DNA of 64,000 bases from Paenibacillus silvae (GTDB taxonomy: Bacteria; Bacillota; Bacilli; Paenibacillales; Paenibacillaceae). The stretch is from assembly GCF_014639235.1 (NCBI RefSeq), contig NZ_BMFU01000014.1, forward strand, positions 1 through 64,000, given 5' to 3'. Of the stretch, positions 53,029-60,949 are shown piece by piece; positions within the stretch are counted from its first letter, which is position 1; every line of letters begins with the position of its first letter. Position numbers and translations under genes: made by a program. The notes beneath the pieces were generated by a model. That model was not told the DNA's origin. It saw only the letters and a program-made list of their open reading frames with translations, and made no database searches.

Positions 53029-54231
53029 ATGACAACGATTAAAGTAACCCCTGATCAGCTATTGTCGGTTTCCAAACAGTTTGCGGCAGCCCAAAGTCAG
53101 ATTGCCCAGATGAATCACATCCTGAAACAGCAGTTGTTCAAGATTGAAAGGCAGTGGAGTGGAAGCACCAAGGAACGGTTCTATGCAGATTTCGTAGCCG
53201 CGCAGCGGGTTATGGAGAATTTCATTTCCCTCTCCCTATCGATTGCCAAAACGCTTGAAGGGCATGCTGAAAAATTCAGATTAGCGGATCAGCAGGCTGT
53301 TCAGACTTATGATGCGAATTGTATGCCGCCTCCACCTAATGCATGCCAGGCCCCAGTTACTGATACGCGTAACTTCTTTCAAAAATCAGCGGACAGTTTG
53401 GCAGAGCTGGGTACTGCTTTTATGCAGGCTGCAGATGATCGCTATCAAAAGCGCTATGACAGTGTGGGCGGATTTCTGGACTATTGGACGTTTGGCATTC
53501 CCAGCGGACTGGTTGAAGGGTACATGGATCGGGCGAATAAAGCATTCGACTCACCGAATGATACAGCCAATTGGCTGACGTTTGGCATCCATGGTACAAT
53601 CCGTGAAGCGATATTCCCTACGAATGCCTGGTCCAGCGAGCACTGGGCCAATATGATGGGCATGGGAGGCATGATGGTCGGGGGCGGGATTACCGCCAAG
53701 ATGATTAAACCGCATAATCTATTAACCTCATCAGGCGGCGGTACAAAGATTGGTGCGTTTAATAGTTCGACTGGGGTGGGTGACAAGCCGATTATTTCGC
53801 TAAACAAAAATGCTGACCCATTTTATAATATTTATGGTTCAGGTAGTAAATCACATCCAGAAGAGTGGAATAAAATTATTAAGGATATAGAGAGTTTAGG
53901 AGGGAATATAAAGTTCAGAGAAGACGGTTCTATGGGATATTCACCTGGTTTGTCAAGAGGACAAGCAGGGGAAATTATTATAGATAATAATGCATCGTTA
54001 AGTGCGCTTCGCCATGAATACCAACACTTCTTGGATGATATGAAAATAGGATGGGGAGGTATGAGTACTCTTTATGATTTTAAGACTAGAGTAATATGGG
54101 AATTAAGAGCCTACATGAAGGAGATAAGAGAAGCTGAGAAATTAGGATACAAAGACGTGGCTGAGCAACTGTGGGAAAATTACCGTGCTGAAAGAAAAAA
54201 AATATTAGATGATTTTGGCCCTCTGCCATAA
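53029..54231 (+). CDS. WXG-headed polymorphic toxin with zincin-like C-terminus
   Basis: 400 aa, probably exported by a type VII (Ess/Yuk) system. Residues 1-95 form a WXG100-like helical hairpin with W43-S44-G45. A Pro-rich linker (~100-110) follows. Residues ~115-230 resemble the pre-toxin segment of YeeF-like proteins (DYWTFGIPSGLVEGYMDRANKAF, LTFGIHGTIREAIFP, SSEHWANMMGMGGMMVGGG). The C-terminal ~140 residues are AT-rich and carry LRHEYQHFLDD, an HExxH zinc-protease motif (His329, Glu330, His333). The next ATG (54246) begins a probable immunity gene. Type VII secretion genes are not in the window. The metallopeptidase activity is inferred from the motif. Confidence 0.78.
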   Translation: MTTIKVTPDQLLSVSKQFAAAQSQIAQMNHILKQQLFKIERQWSGSTKERFYADFVAAQRVMENFISLSLSIAKTLEGHAEKFRLADQQAVQTYDANCMPPPPNACQAPVTDTRNFFQKSADSLAELGTAFMQAADDRYQKRYDSVGGFLDYWTFGIPSGLVEGYMDRANKAFDSPNDTANWLTFGIHGTIREAIFPTNAWSSEHWANMMGMGGMMVGGGITAKMIKPHNLLTSSGGGTKIGAFNSSTGVGDKPIISLNKNADPFYNIYGSGSKSHPEEWNKIIKDIESLGGNIKFREDGSMGYSPGLSRGQAGEIIIDNNASLSALRHEYQHFLDDMKIGWGGMSTLYDFKTRVIWELRAYMKEIREAEKLGYKDVAEQLWENYRAERKKILDDFGPLP

Positions 54232-54245
54232 TATCAGGAGGAATT

Positions 54246-54599
54246 ATGCGGAAACTAAGTTTAATAAAAGACATTCAAGATAATAAATTATCAGAAGATC
54301 AATTAATCGAATGTTTGGATATTGACCATAATTATGTACTGAGTAATGTCATTAGGAAGATAGTGGAGTTGAGAATATCTAACCAATTAGTAATCAAAAA
54401 ATTAGTAAGAAGAGGAACGCTATTGGGCGATGAAAATAGTTTAATGGGCGTATATAAAATTGGTCATGTGGCATTAGCTGCATTATATCTATTAGATACT
54501 ACAGAGTCTGTTGAAAGATATAATTTAGAAATTGTTAAGTTGAATGAATGGGACAAGGAATGTGTAGAGAAAATTAAACAAAGTGATTTTTTTCTTTAA
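54246..54599 (+). CDS. Probable immunity protein for the upstream toxin
   Basis: 117 aa, cytosolic, Leu/Ile/Lys-rich and probably all-helical (LSEDQLIECLDIDHNYVLSNVIRKIVELR..., GHVALAALYLLDTTESV). It resembles HEAT-like immunity proteins only in general character; no family is assigned. It starts 14 bp after the toxin stop with AGGAGG, and shares the AT-rich composition of the toxin tip. That tight pairing is the main evidence for immunity. Confidence 0.6.
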   Translation: MRKLSLIKDIQDNKLSEDQLIECLDIDHNYVLSNVIRKIVELRISNQLVIKKLVRRGTLLGDENSLMGVYKIGHVALAALYLLDTTESVERYNLEIVKLNEWDKECVEKIKQSDFFL

Positions 54600-54738
54600 G
54601 CAAGTAGTTTTTCGTTTACTCCAATAAAAAGATAGATCCGTAAAACAGGTGATTTGCTACGAAATCCTTATAATCTTCAGGAGTTACCAAACTAAAAATA
54701 CGCTATTAAACCCGCTCAAAACATAACATTAAAATAAC

Positions 54739-54775
54739 GAAAACCTCCAACTACCACGTTGGAGGTTTTCTTTTC
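54739..54775 (+). terminator. Intrinsic terminator after toxin-immunity pair
   Basis: GAAAACCTCCAAC-TACCAC-GTTGGAGGTTTTC followed by TTTTC, a perfect 13-bp stem. The remaining region to 54991 shows no gene. Confidence 0.88.
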
Positions 54776-54991
54776 TTAAAATCCCCCAGAGTGCCTCGTT
54801 TCACAAGCCTTTTTAAAGGGCCTGATATCAAGCTAACACAGCAGTGATAGCGTTTTTATATAAAACCAATATTTTCTTGCCTATTTCGACATATTCGTAT
54901 ACTATTTTCCCATACTTAGTGCTTCAATCAGTTGCTTTTTGGGTAGAGCCTAGTCAAAAAGGCTTGGTTCACGGGGAGGAAGAGGGAGCGG

Positions 54992-56746
54992 ATGATCGGT
55001 TTTTTCAGGAAACGTTTGGTTGTACGTATTGCGGCTATTGTCACACTGGTCATTATGATTATTGCAGCCGGAAGTATGCTGGTGCAGGTCGCTAATGTGA
55101 AGCTTGCTGCACAAGGAGCTATTTCAAGCTACAATATCCAGATTGCCCAAAGTTATGTGAAGCAGCTGGATGCAGCATCATATCTGGAGTTTGCCAAGGA
55201 CCCCGAAGAAAATGAGGAATACCTTCGCATTCGGGATGAATTGGATGATTTCCGTGTGCGGATTGGTGCAATGTATGTGTATTTCGTCAAAATTGACGAC
55301 AAGGGCACGCCCCTCATGATGGTGGATGGCATGAAGGATGCTGACAAAGCTTCAGCGATCAATGAGGTGACAGATATCCCGGCAGATGCTGTACAGAAGC
55401 TGCAGCAAGGAGAAACAGCAAGTTCACCCATCATAAATAATGCTGAGTACGGTGACTATATTTCCTCCTATGCTCCGATTCTGGATAAGAACGGTGCCCC
55501 AGCAGGAGTCATTGGCATCGATACAGGCATATCTGTTATCGGAGGTATTGAGTCTGAGATTTTAAAATCAAGCCTTCCATTTTACGTTATATTGCTGCTC
55601 GCCACACTTGCGGGCATCGCTGTAGTCATGTGGTTTATTGTTAGAGGATTGCGCCCTCTGCATCCACTCAAGTCAAGTGTGGAAAAGATGGCGCAGGGCG
55701 AGCTTGCTGAAGCTAATCGTATTCTGACAGCATATCGTTTGCGAAGCAAGGACGAGATCGGAACAACTTATCAAGCGATGATACATATGTCTGGGAATTT
55801 GAACAAAATTGTAAGTGATATGGTGGGAGGAGTCGCTACGACGACAGAATTGTTATCCGATTCCGCCAAAGAATTCAACCGAAGCACTGAAGCTATGCTA
55901 ACGATGAGCCGAACGGTAGATCTTGCTGTTGAGGAGATCAGACAAGGCGCGCATACCCAGAAGCAGAGTGCAAGTGACAGTGCACATGCGATGGAAGAGA
56001 TTGCAAAAGGGATTAACGATATTTCGGAATCCTCCAATGTGGTGTCTGATGCAGCAACATCGGCACTGGCTACGGCTGAATCCGGACAACAGCGTATGAC
56101 GGTGATGAAAAGACAGATGGAAAACATCTCCGAAGTGTCTGGAGAGGTAGCCGCCATGGTGCAGGTACTGAACAACTATTCCACTGAAATCGGTGGTGCG
56201 CTGCATACGGTCCGGGATTTTGCGAGTCAGACCAAGCTGCTTGCACTGAACGCATCGATCGAAGCTGCCCATGCAGGTGAGCATGGGAAAGGTTTTGCCG
56301 TAGTGGCAGAAGAAGTGAGGAAGCTTGCTGAGGCCTCCAGTTCCTCCATGGAACGAATCTCCGATCTGCTGCTTCGTATTGAACAGGAATCACAGCAGAT
56401 TGGCTCCCGCATGGGGGTTACTGCTCAGGAGATCGGCCAGGGTGTCATCTTTACAACTGAAGCGGAGCAGGCATTCTCGCAAGTGGTGGATGCATTCCAA
56501 CTCGTCACCCAGCGTATTCAGGAGGTTTCTGCGGCGGCAGAGGAGATTACAGCCGGTTCAGAGGAGGCGGCCGCTTCGGTCAACACAATCTCACAGATTT
56601 CGGCAGGTATGTCGGACCATTCAGATGAAATTTATCGTTTGATGCAGGAGCAATCTGCAATGTTCCGTGAGGTAGCGGATACATCTACAATGCTTGAGCA
56701 ACAAACCAATGAGATGAGTGAAGCTGTACAGAAAGTAAAGGTATAG
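54992..56746 (+). CDS. Methyl-accepting chemotaxis protein
   Basis: 584 aa, a membrane chemoreceptor. Membrane helix one is at about 10-32, an extracellular Cache-like sensor at 35-195 (containing FRVRIGAMYVYFVKIDDKGTPLMM and SSYAPILDKNGAPAGVIGIDTGI), helix two at about 195-215, then HAMP (RPLHPLKSSVEKMAQGELAEA). The signalling domain contains the conserved hairpin tip ASQTKLLALNASIEAAHAGEHGKGFAVVAEEVRKLAE. GAGGGAGCGG precedes the ATG. No che genes are adjacent. Ligand unknown. Confidence 0.93.
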   Translation: MIGFFRKRLVVRIAAIVTLVIMIIAAGSMLVQVANVKLAAQGAISSYNIQIAQSYVKQLDAASYLEFAKDPEENEEYLRIRDELDDFRVRIGAMYVYFVKIDDKGTPLMMVDGMKDADKASAINEVTDIPADAVQKLQQGETASSPIINNAEYGDYISSYAPILDKNGAPAGVIGIDTGISVIGGIESEILKSSLPFYVILLLATLAGIAVVMWFIVRGLRPLHPLKSSVEKMAQGELAEANRILTAYRLRSKDEIGTTYQAMIHMSGNLNKIVSDMVGGVATTTELLSDSAKEFNRSTEAMLTMSRTVDLAVEEIRQGAHTQKQSASDSAHAMEEIAKGINDISESSNVVSDAATSALATAESGQQRMTVMKRQMENISEVSGEVAAMVQVLNNYSTEIGGALHTVRDFASQTKLLALNASIEAAHAGEHGKGFAVVAEEVRKLAEASSSSMERISDLLLRIEQESQQIGSRMGVTAQEIGQGVIFTTEAEQAFSQVVDAFQLVTQRIQEVSAAAEEITAGSEEAAASVNTISQISAGMSDHSDEIYRLMQEQSAMFREVADTSTMLEQQTNEMSEAVQKVKV

Positions 56747-56848
56747 GCAACTGGGGTAACTGCTATAACTGTAAGCACCGTAACGCACACAACAGAAGCG
56801 TAAAAGTGTAAAATAGTGGAACGAAGCAAGACAAACAGCAAACCATCA

Positions 56849-56887
56849 AAAAGTGCTCTGCCCTGGCGGCAGAGCCTTTTCCTTTTT
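56849..56887 (+). terminator. Intrinsic terminator after the chemoreceptor
   Basis: AAAGTGCTCTGCC-CTGGC-GGCAGAGC followed by CTTTTCCTTTTTG; it can also act for the convergent LysR gene. Confidence 0.8.
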
Positions 56888-56945
56888 GCACTTCTAAAGC
56901 TTGAAACGCCTTTAGCTCCTGAACGGCATCGTATCTTGCACTTTG

Positions 56946-57851
56946 TTACAGATGGCCCAGTTCAATAGCCTGCCTGAAACGACGAGCAAATTGCTCTGCC
57001 GCGGCGGCGGCTTCTCGTGATTCTGTTTGCACAAAGCCTATCTGCATTTTAGGCTGCTGAATTTCGGTGATTTCAACCATTTTGAGCAGACCTTCTTTCC
57101 AGAGTGGATTCTGATGAAAAGAAAAGTCGTGGCCGATCGTAGCAGCAATATTGTTCTTCAATACCGTACTGATGGCTTCAGAATTATTGGTTTTGAACAG
57201 AATGGAAAGAGGCCCATACTCATAGGTGAACTCCTGCAGAAAATCTTCAATGAAGCCGTCCCGGTACAATGCCAGTTTATGCTCTTTTAATTGGTCAGGA
57301 GTGACACGTGTATACTTTGCCAATTCGGACAGTTGATGGGTGCATACCACCAGCTTGCTGGAATACATCGGCGTAAAGTGCAGACCATCCATTTCACGAA
57401 GCTGTTTGGCGTAGATGGCAATAAAGCCGAGATGTGTTTTATTTGTACGAATATCCTCGATAATATCCATCGAGCCTTTCTCTTCTATAGAGAGCCTTAG
57501 CTGCGGGTGATCCCGCTTCATATCGGCAGCTGATTGTACCAGATAAGGCATCACACTTGGAAAAGTAGCGACGTGAAGATCGCCGGTGAGTGTAGAGGTA
57601 GAGGCATTTAAAGACTTCAGTTCATCGATTCGCTGTAAAATGTCGAGTGCTTTGGCAATAAATTGTTTACCTTCAGATGTGGGATGTGTGCCTTGTCTGG
57701 ATCGTTCAAACAGAACCAGGCCCAGCTCTTTTTCCAGACGATGTATCGATTGACTGATCGCAGACTGGGTAACATGGAGATGCTCTGATGCTGCGGAGAA
57801 GGATTGGGTTTTGGCGATTTCAACGACGTATTCGAGCTGTTCCAGATTCAT
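56946..57851 (-). CDS. LysR family transcription regulator
   Basis: 301 aa. Residues 1-60 are the winged helix (NLEQLEYVVEIAKTQSFSAASEHLHVTQSAISQSIHRLEKELGLVLFERSRQGTHPT region); the rest is the effector domain. The ATG at 57851 has GGAGG seven bases upstream, ruling out the longer frame. It is divergent from the butanediol dehydrogenase gene with an inverted repeat in between, suggesting it regulates that gene. Confidence 0.9.
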   Translation of the reverse strand: MNLEQLEYVVEIAKTQSFSAASEHLHVTQSAISQSIHRLEKELGLVLFERSRQGTHPTSEGKQFIAKALDILQRIDELKSLNASTSTLTGDLHVATFPSVMPYLVQSAADMKRDHPQLRLSIEEKGSMDIIEDIRTNKTHLGFIAIYAKQLREMDGLHFTPMYSSKLVVCTHQLSELAKYTRVTPDQLKEHKLALYRDGFIEDFLQEFTYEYGPLSILFKTNNSEAISTVLKNNIAATIGHDFSFHQNPLWKEGLLKMVEITEIQQPKMQIGFVQTESREAAAAAEQFARRFRQAIELGHL

Positions 57852-57868
57852 GGATTGCCTCCTGATAT

Positions 57869-57887
57869 ACATTAGTTCAAGTAATGT
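57869..57887. promoter_or_regulatory. Small inverted repeat in LysR/bdhA divergent region
   Basis: ACATTA-N7-TAATGT, 18 bp upstream of the LysR start. LysR regulators bind such dyads, so it may be its operator. Confidence 0.4.
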
Positions 57888-57991
57888 TAACATAAGTATC
57901 TATAAATATGAATAATGGGTGAACAGCGATATAATATATAGACAAGCAGGATATTCTTTAATTATCAACTTAGAAAAGGGGATGAACAGGG

Positions 57992-59038
57992 ATGAAAGCA
58001 GCAGTATGGTATGGTCACAAGGATGTTCGTGTGGAAGAGCGCGAGGTACCGGTTGCTCAGGCCGGTCAGGTTCAGATTAAAGTTGAATACGCCGGAATTT
58101 GCGGCAGTGACTTGCACGCCTATCATCACGGCGTAGGAATTCAAGAGGGTGAGAATCATCCGCTGTCAGGCCAAAAAGCGCCATTAACGCTAGGCCATGA
58201 ATTTGCAGGTACAGTTAGCGCTCTCGGTGATAATGTAAGCGGTATCAAAATAGGGGATCGTGTAGTCGTAGAACCGTTATACCATTGCGGAACCTGTGAA
58301 TATTGCATCCATGGCAAATATAATCAGTGTACACAATTCGGATTCGTAGGGCTGAACGGGGATGGTGGTTTTGCCGAATATGTTGTGGTTGAAGCCTATA
58401 TGGTGCATCCGATTCCAGATAACGTATCCTTTGAGGAAGGAGCACTTGTGGAGCCGACGGCAGTAGCGTTTCATGCGGTTCGCCATAGCAAGCTGAAAGT
58501 GGGCAACAAGGTTGCAGTATATGGAGCCGGCCCCATTGGTTTGTTAACGATTTTGTCAGCCAAAGCTGCGGGTGCTTCTGAAGTGTACGCTGTCGACGTA
58601 TTTGAAGATCGTTTGGCGCTGGCGGCCAAACTGGGTGCTATCCCCGTAAACAGCAGTAAAGTAGATGCAACAGAGGTCATTACACAGCAATCAGGCGGTA
58701 TTGATGTTGCATACGAAGCTGCTGGTGTGCAGCCAACGATGGACAGTGCTGTTTCCGTCATCAAAAAAGGCGGGGAAGTGGTGGTCATTGCGGCTATTCC
58801 GAACCCGCTTCAGGTGAACTTCTTCCATATGCTGGTGAAAGAGGCGAATCTGACTGCAACTCTGGCTTATCGCCATATCTTCCCTGAAGTGATCTCTCTG
58901 ATTGCGGAGGGAGCACTGGACGTGAAGCAGATTGTGACCAAAAAAATTAAACTGAAGGATGTCGTCCAGGATGGACTTGAACTGTTGATGAGCGACAAGA
59001 GCCATGCAAAGATTTTAATCGAGATTGCTGAAAAATAA
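57992..59038 (+). CDS. bdhA: 2,3-butanediol dehydrogenase-like zinc alcohol dehydrogenase
   Basis: 348 aa, NAD-dependent. The catalytic zinc site is in GICGSDLHAY (Cys) and LGHEFAG (His-Glu); the structural zinc Cys quartet is CGTCEYCIHGKYNQC (near 95-110). The Rossmann motif is VYGAGPIGLLTILSAKAAG. It closely resembles B. subtilis BdhA, which interconverts acetoin and 2,3-butanediol, but sugar-alcohol dehydrogenases of this family are similar, so the substrate is moderately certain. It ends before a strong terminator. Confidence 0.85.
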   Translation: MKAAVWYGHKDVRVEEREVPVAQAGQVQIKVEYAGICGSDLHAYHHGVGIQEGENHPLSGQKAPLTLGHEFAGTVSALGDNVSGIKIGDRVVVEPLYHCGTCEYCIHGKYNQCTQFGFVGLNGDGGFAEYVVVEAYMVHPIPDNVSFEEGALVEPTAVAFHAVRHSKLKVGNKVAVYGAGPIGLLTILSAKAAGASEVYAVDVFEDRLALAAKLGAIPVNSSKVDATEVITQQSGGIDVAYEAAGVQPTMDSAVSVIKKGGEVVVIAAIPNPLQVNFFHMLVKEANLTATLAYRHIFPEVISLIAEGALDVKQIVTKKIKLKDVVQDGLELLMSDKSHAKILIEIAEK

Positions 59039-59099
59039 GTCGAAAGAAAGAAAGAAAGTTAACCGAGTTCTGCTCGGGTACTCAACATTTTTGAATTAA

Positions 59100-59156
59100 C
59101 AAAGGGCTGCTCCTATGTCATCAGGTCAGATGACATGAAGGGAGCAGCCCTTTGTT
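59100..59156 (+). terminator. Strong intrinsic terminator
   Basis: CAAAGGGCTGCTCC and GGGAGCAGCCCTTTG pair around an inner ATGTCATC/GATGACAT stem, followed by TTTG. A small CCGAG/CTCGG hairpin just upstream may add to it. Confidence 0.82.
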
Positions 59157-59280
59157 TGCACTTTCGCAGCATTTCCGTAACTGCGCTGCTTCGCCTGATA
59201 AGGCTGTCTGTCAAACAAGAGAGCAATATGTGCTATATGTCGTAAATGAGCAAGTGAGCCATCCATCAGTAAGCTATCCA

Positions 59281-59799
59281 TCATCCCTGGAAGTCATACC
59301 GATAACAGATCGCATTACCCTCACTGCTGACAGAGCTGAAATCCTTGTCCTCCACAAAGCCGAAACGTTCATACAGCCGGATCGCGTTCAGCATCTGGCC
59401 TCCGGTATAGAGGTACACTGTCGTTTTGCCCATTTCTTTTGCTGAGTCGATACAACGCTGGAGTAGCTTGCGCGCAATGCCGTGTCCCCTCCAGGCGGGA
59501 GCAACGCCCAGCAGTCTGATAAATGGATAATCAATCGGCAGTTCGAAGTTGGGATAGGCCTTATGTGCGGTCTCATACAACTGAACGGTGCCAACAATCT
59601 GTTCGTCGATCTTGGCGATCCATAGCTCGGTCAGGTACGGATTGTCCACCGATTCCCGGATATCTTTTACATAGGCCTCCCATCGTTCTGATTGTTCAAA
59701 TGTACTCTGATACTCGGCATAACTGGCAGCCAGAATATCGACAATATCGTCGTGGTCAGCTTGAGTTGCCGGAACAATGGTAATGGCAGCCGTCGTCAT
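59281..59799 (-). CDS. GNAT family N-acetyltransferase
   Basis: 172 aa. It has the RLLGVAPAWRGHGIARKLLQRCID motif A (R-G-x-G-I-A) near residues 93-116, preceded by EQIVGTVQLYE, and motif B near GGQMLNAIRLYERFGFVE. GGAG lies nine bases before the ATG. No substrate or partner is indicated; it stands alone. Confidence 0.88.
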   Translation of the reverse strand: MTTAAITIVPATQADHDDIVDILAASYAEYQSTFEQSERWEAYVKDIRESVDNPYLTELWIAKIDEQIVGTVQLYETAHKAYPNFELPIDYPFIRLLGVAPAWRGHGIARKLLQRCIDSAKEMGKTTVYLYTGGQMLNAIRLYERFGFVEDKDFSSVSSEGNAICYRYDFQG

Positions 59800-59975
59800 G
59801 ATTAATTTCTCCTTTTCTTATAAGCTAAGTAGGAAATTCTTATTTGTTTTGCATTATATCACAGCAGAATCGGATTAATATATTGGAATTTTGAATAAGG
59901 GATTTCAATATTTCTATAGGCTCCTATCATCAAGCACAACGGAAGACACAAGCTGTGAGTATCCTTTCTTGCTGC

Positions 59976-60743
59976 TTATAAGCGGTTCAACTGTGTGCTG
60001 TACAGATGGTTGCGATATTCGGTTGGCGTGTTTCCCTCATGCTGCTTGAAGGTGCGCAGAAATAACTTGTAGTCATTGAAGCCGCACTGGGCAGCAATCT
60101 CTTTTACACTGGCATTGGTATTCAGCAGCAGCCGTTTCGCCCGGCGCATCCGCTCTGTGAGAATGTACGCTTTGAGCCCAACCCCTTTTTCACGCTTCAC
60201 CATTTTGGAGATGTAATCCTTATTGAAATTAAACTGCTCTGCAATCTGATTTACTGTCATATTCGTATGCAGATGGATATCGACCCATTTGCAGATATGA
60301 TCCACGACAGCACTGTGAGGACGATAGTCCGTTTGCAGATTGCGCTCCAGCTCCTTCAGGAGCAGCAGAGCGGCGGCATCTGCCTCTTCGGGTGAGAAGG
60401 AGCATACATGCAGCAGCTGCTTGAACAGCTGATTGGCCATCGAAGGCACCTGAATGCTTGAATGGGTTGGAAAACTGCTGAAAACGTCCCCTGCTGCGCC
60501 GTAATGTATCCAATAAAAGCTGACAGGAGCATCGCTAACCCGATATCCATAATGTGTACGGCCCGCCTTCAGAAACAGCAGATCATGAGCACGCACAACG
60601 TATTTTTCCTCATCCTCCGCAATGTACATCTCACCTTCCAGCATTAAAATAATTTCGTGAACCGGCATGCTGCGCCGCATGTGGCTCCAGTTGCCCTCTG
60701 ATATAAATTTCCCGCACAGGTAGTGCTCCACTGGCTTTGACAT
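59976..60743 (-). CDS. AraC family regulator with cupin sensor
   Basis: 255 aa. The N-terminal ~130 residues form a cupin-like ligand domain (MPVHEIILMLEGEMYIAEDEEKYVVRAHDLLFLKAGRTHYGYR). The C-terminal AraC domain (about 150-248) has MTVNQIAEQFNFNKDYISKMVKREKGVGLKAYILTERMRRAKRLL and FNDYKLFLRTFKQHEGNTPTEYRNHLY. It is divergent from the GH127 gene and probably controls it in response to a plant-type sugar. Confidence 0.9.
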   Translation of the reverse strand: MSKPVEHYLCGKFISEGNWSHMRRSMPVHEIILMLEGEMYIAEDEEKYVVRAHDLLFLKAGRTHYGYRVSDAPVSFYWIHYGAAGDVFSSFPTHSSIQVPSMANQLFKQLLHVCSFSPEEADAAALLLLKELERNLQTDYRPHSAVVDHICKWVDIHLHTNMTVNQIAEQFNFNKDYISKMVKREKGVGLKAYILTERMRRAKRLLLNTNASVKEIAAQCGFNDYKLFLRTFKQHEGNTPTEYRNHLYSTQLNRL

Positions 60744-60949
60744 AGGACGGATTTATCCACCTTTTCTTGGATTCTGGGTCTGATGTAATTGTAGTTTATT
60801 TGATAATATGAGGACATTCAAGGGCGGAGGCTGAATCGTGAGGATAAGATTGACTGGAAGGAATCACGGATTTTACCCTTTGTTTGCAGACAGAGCACCT
60901 GATCTTATCATTTCAAAAAAATAATACATATCTCAAAGGAGCGAGCCGC

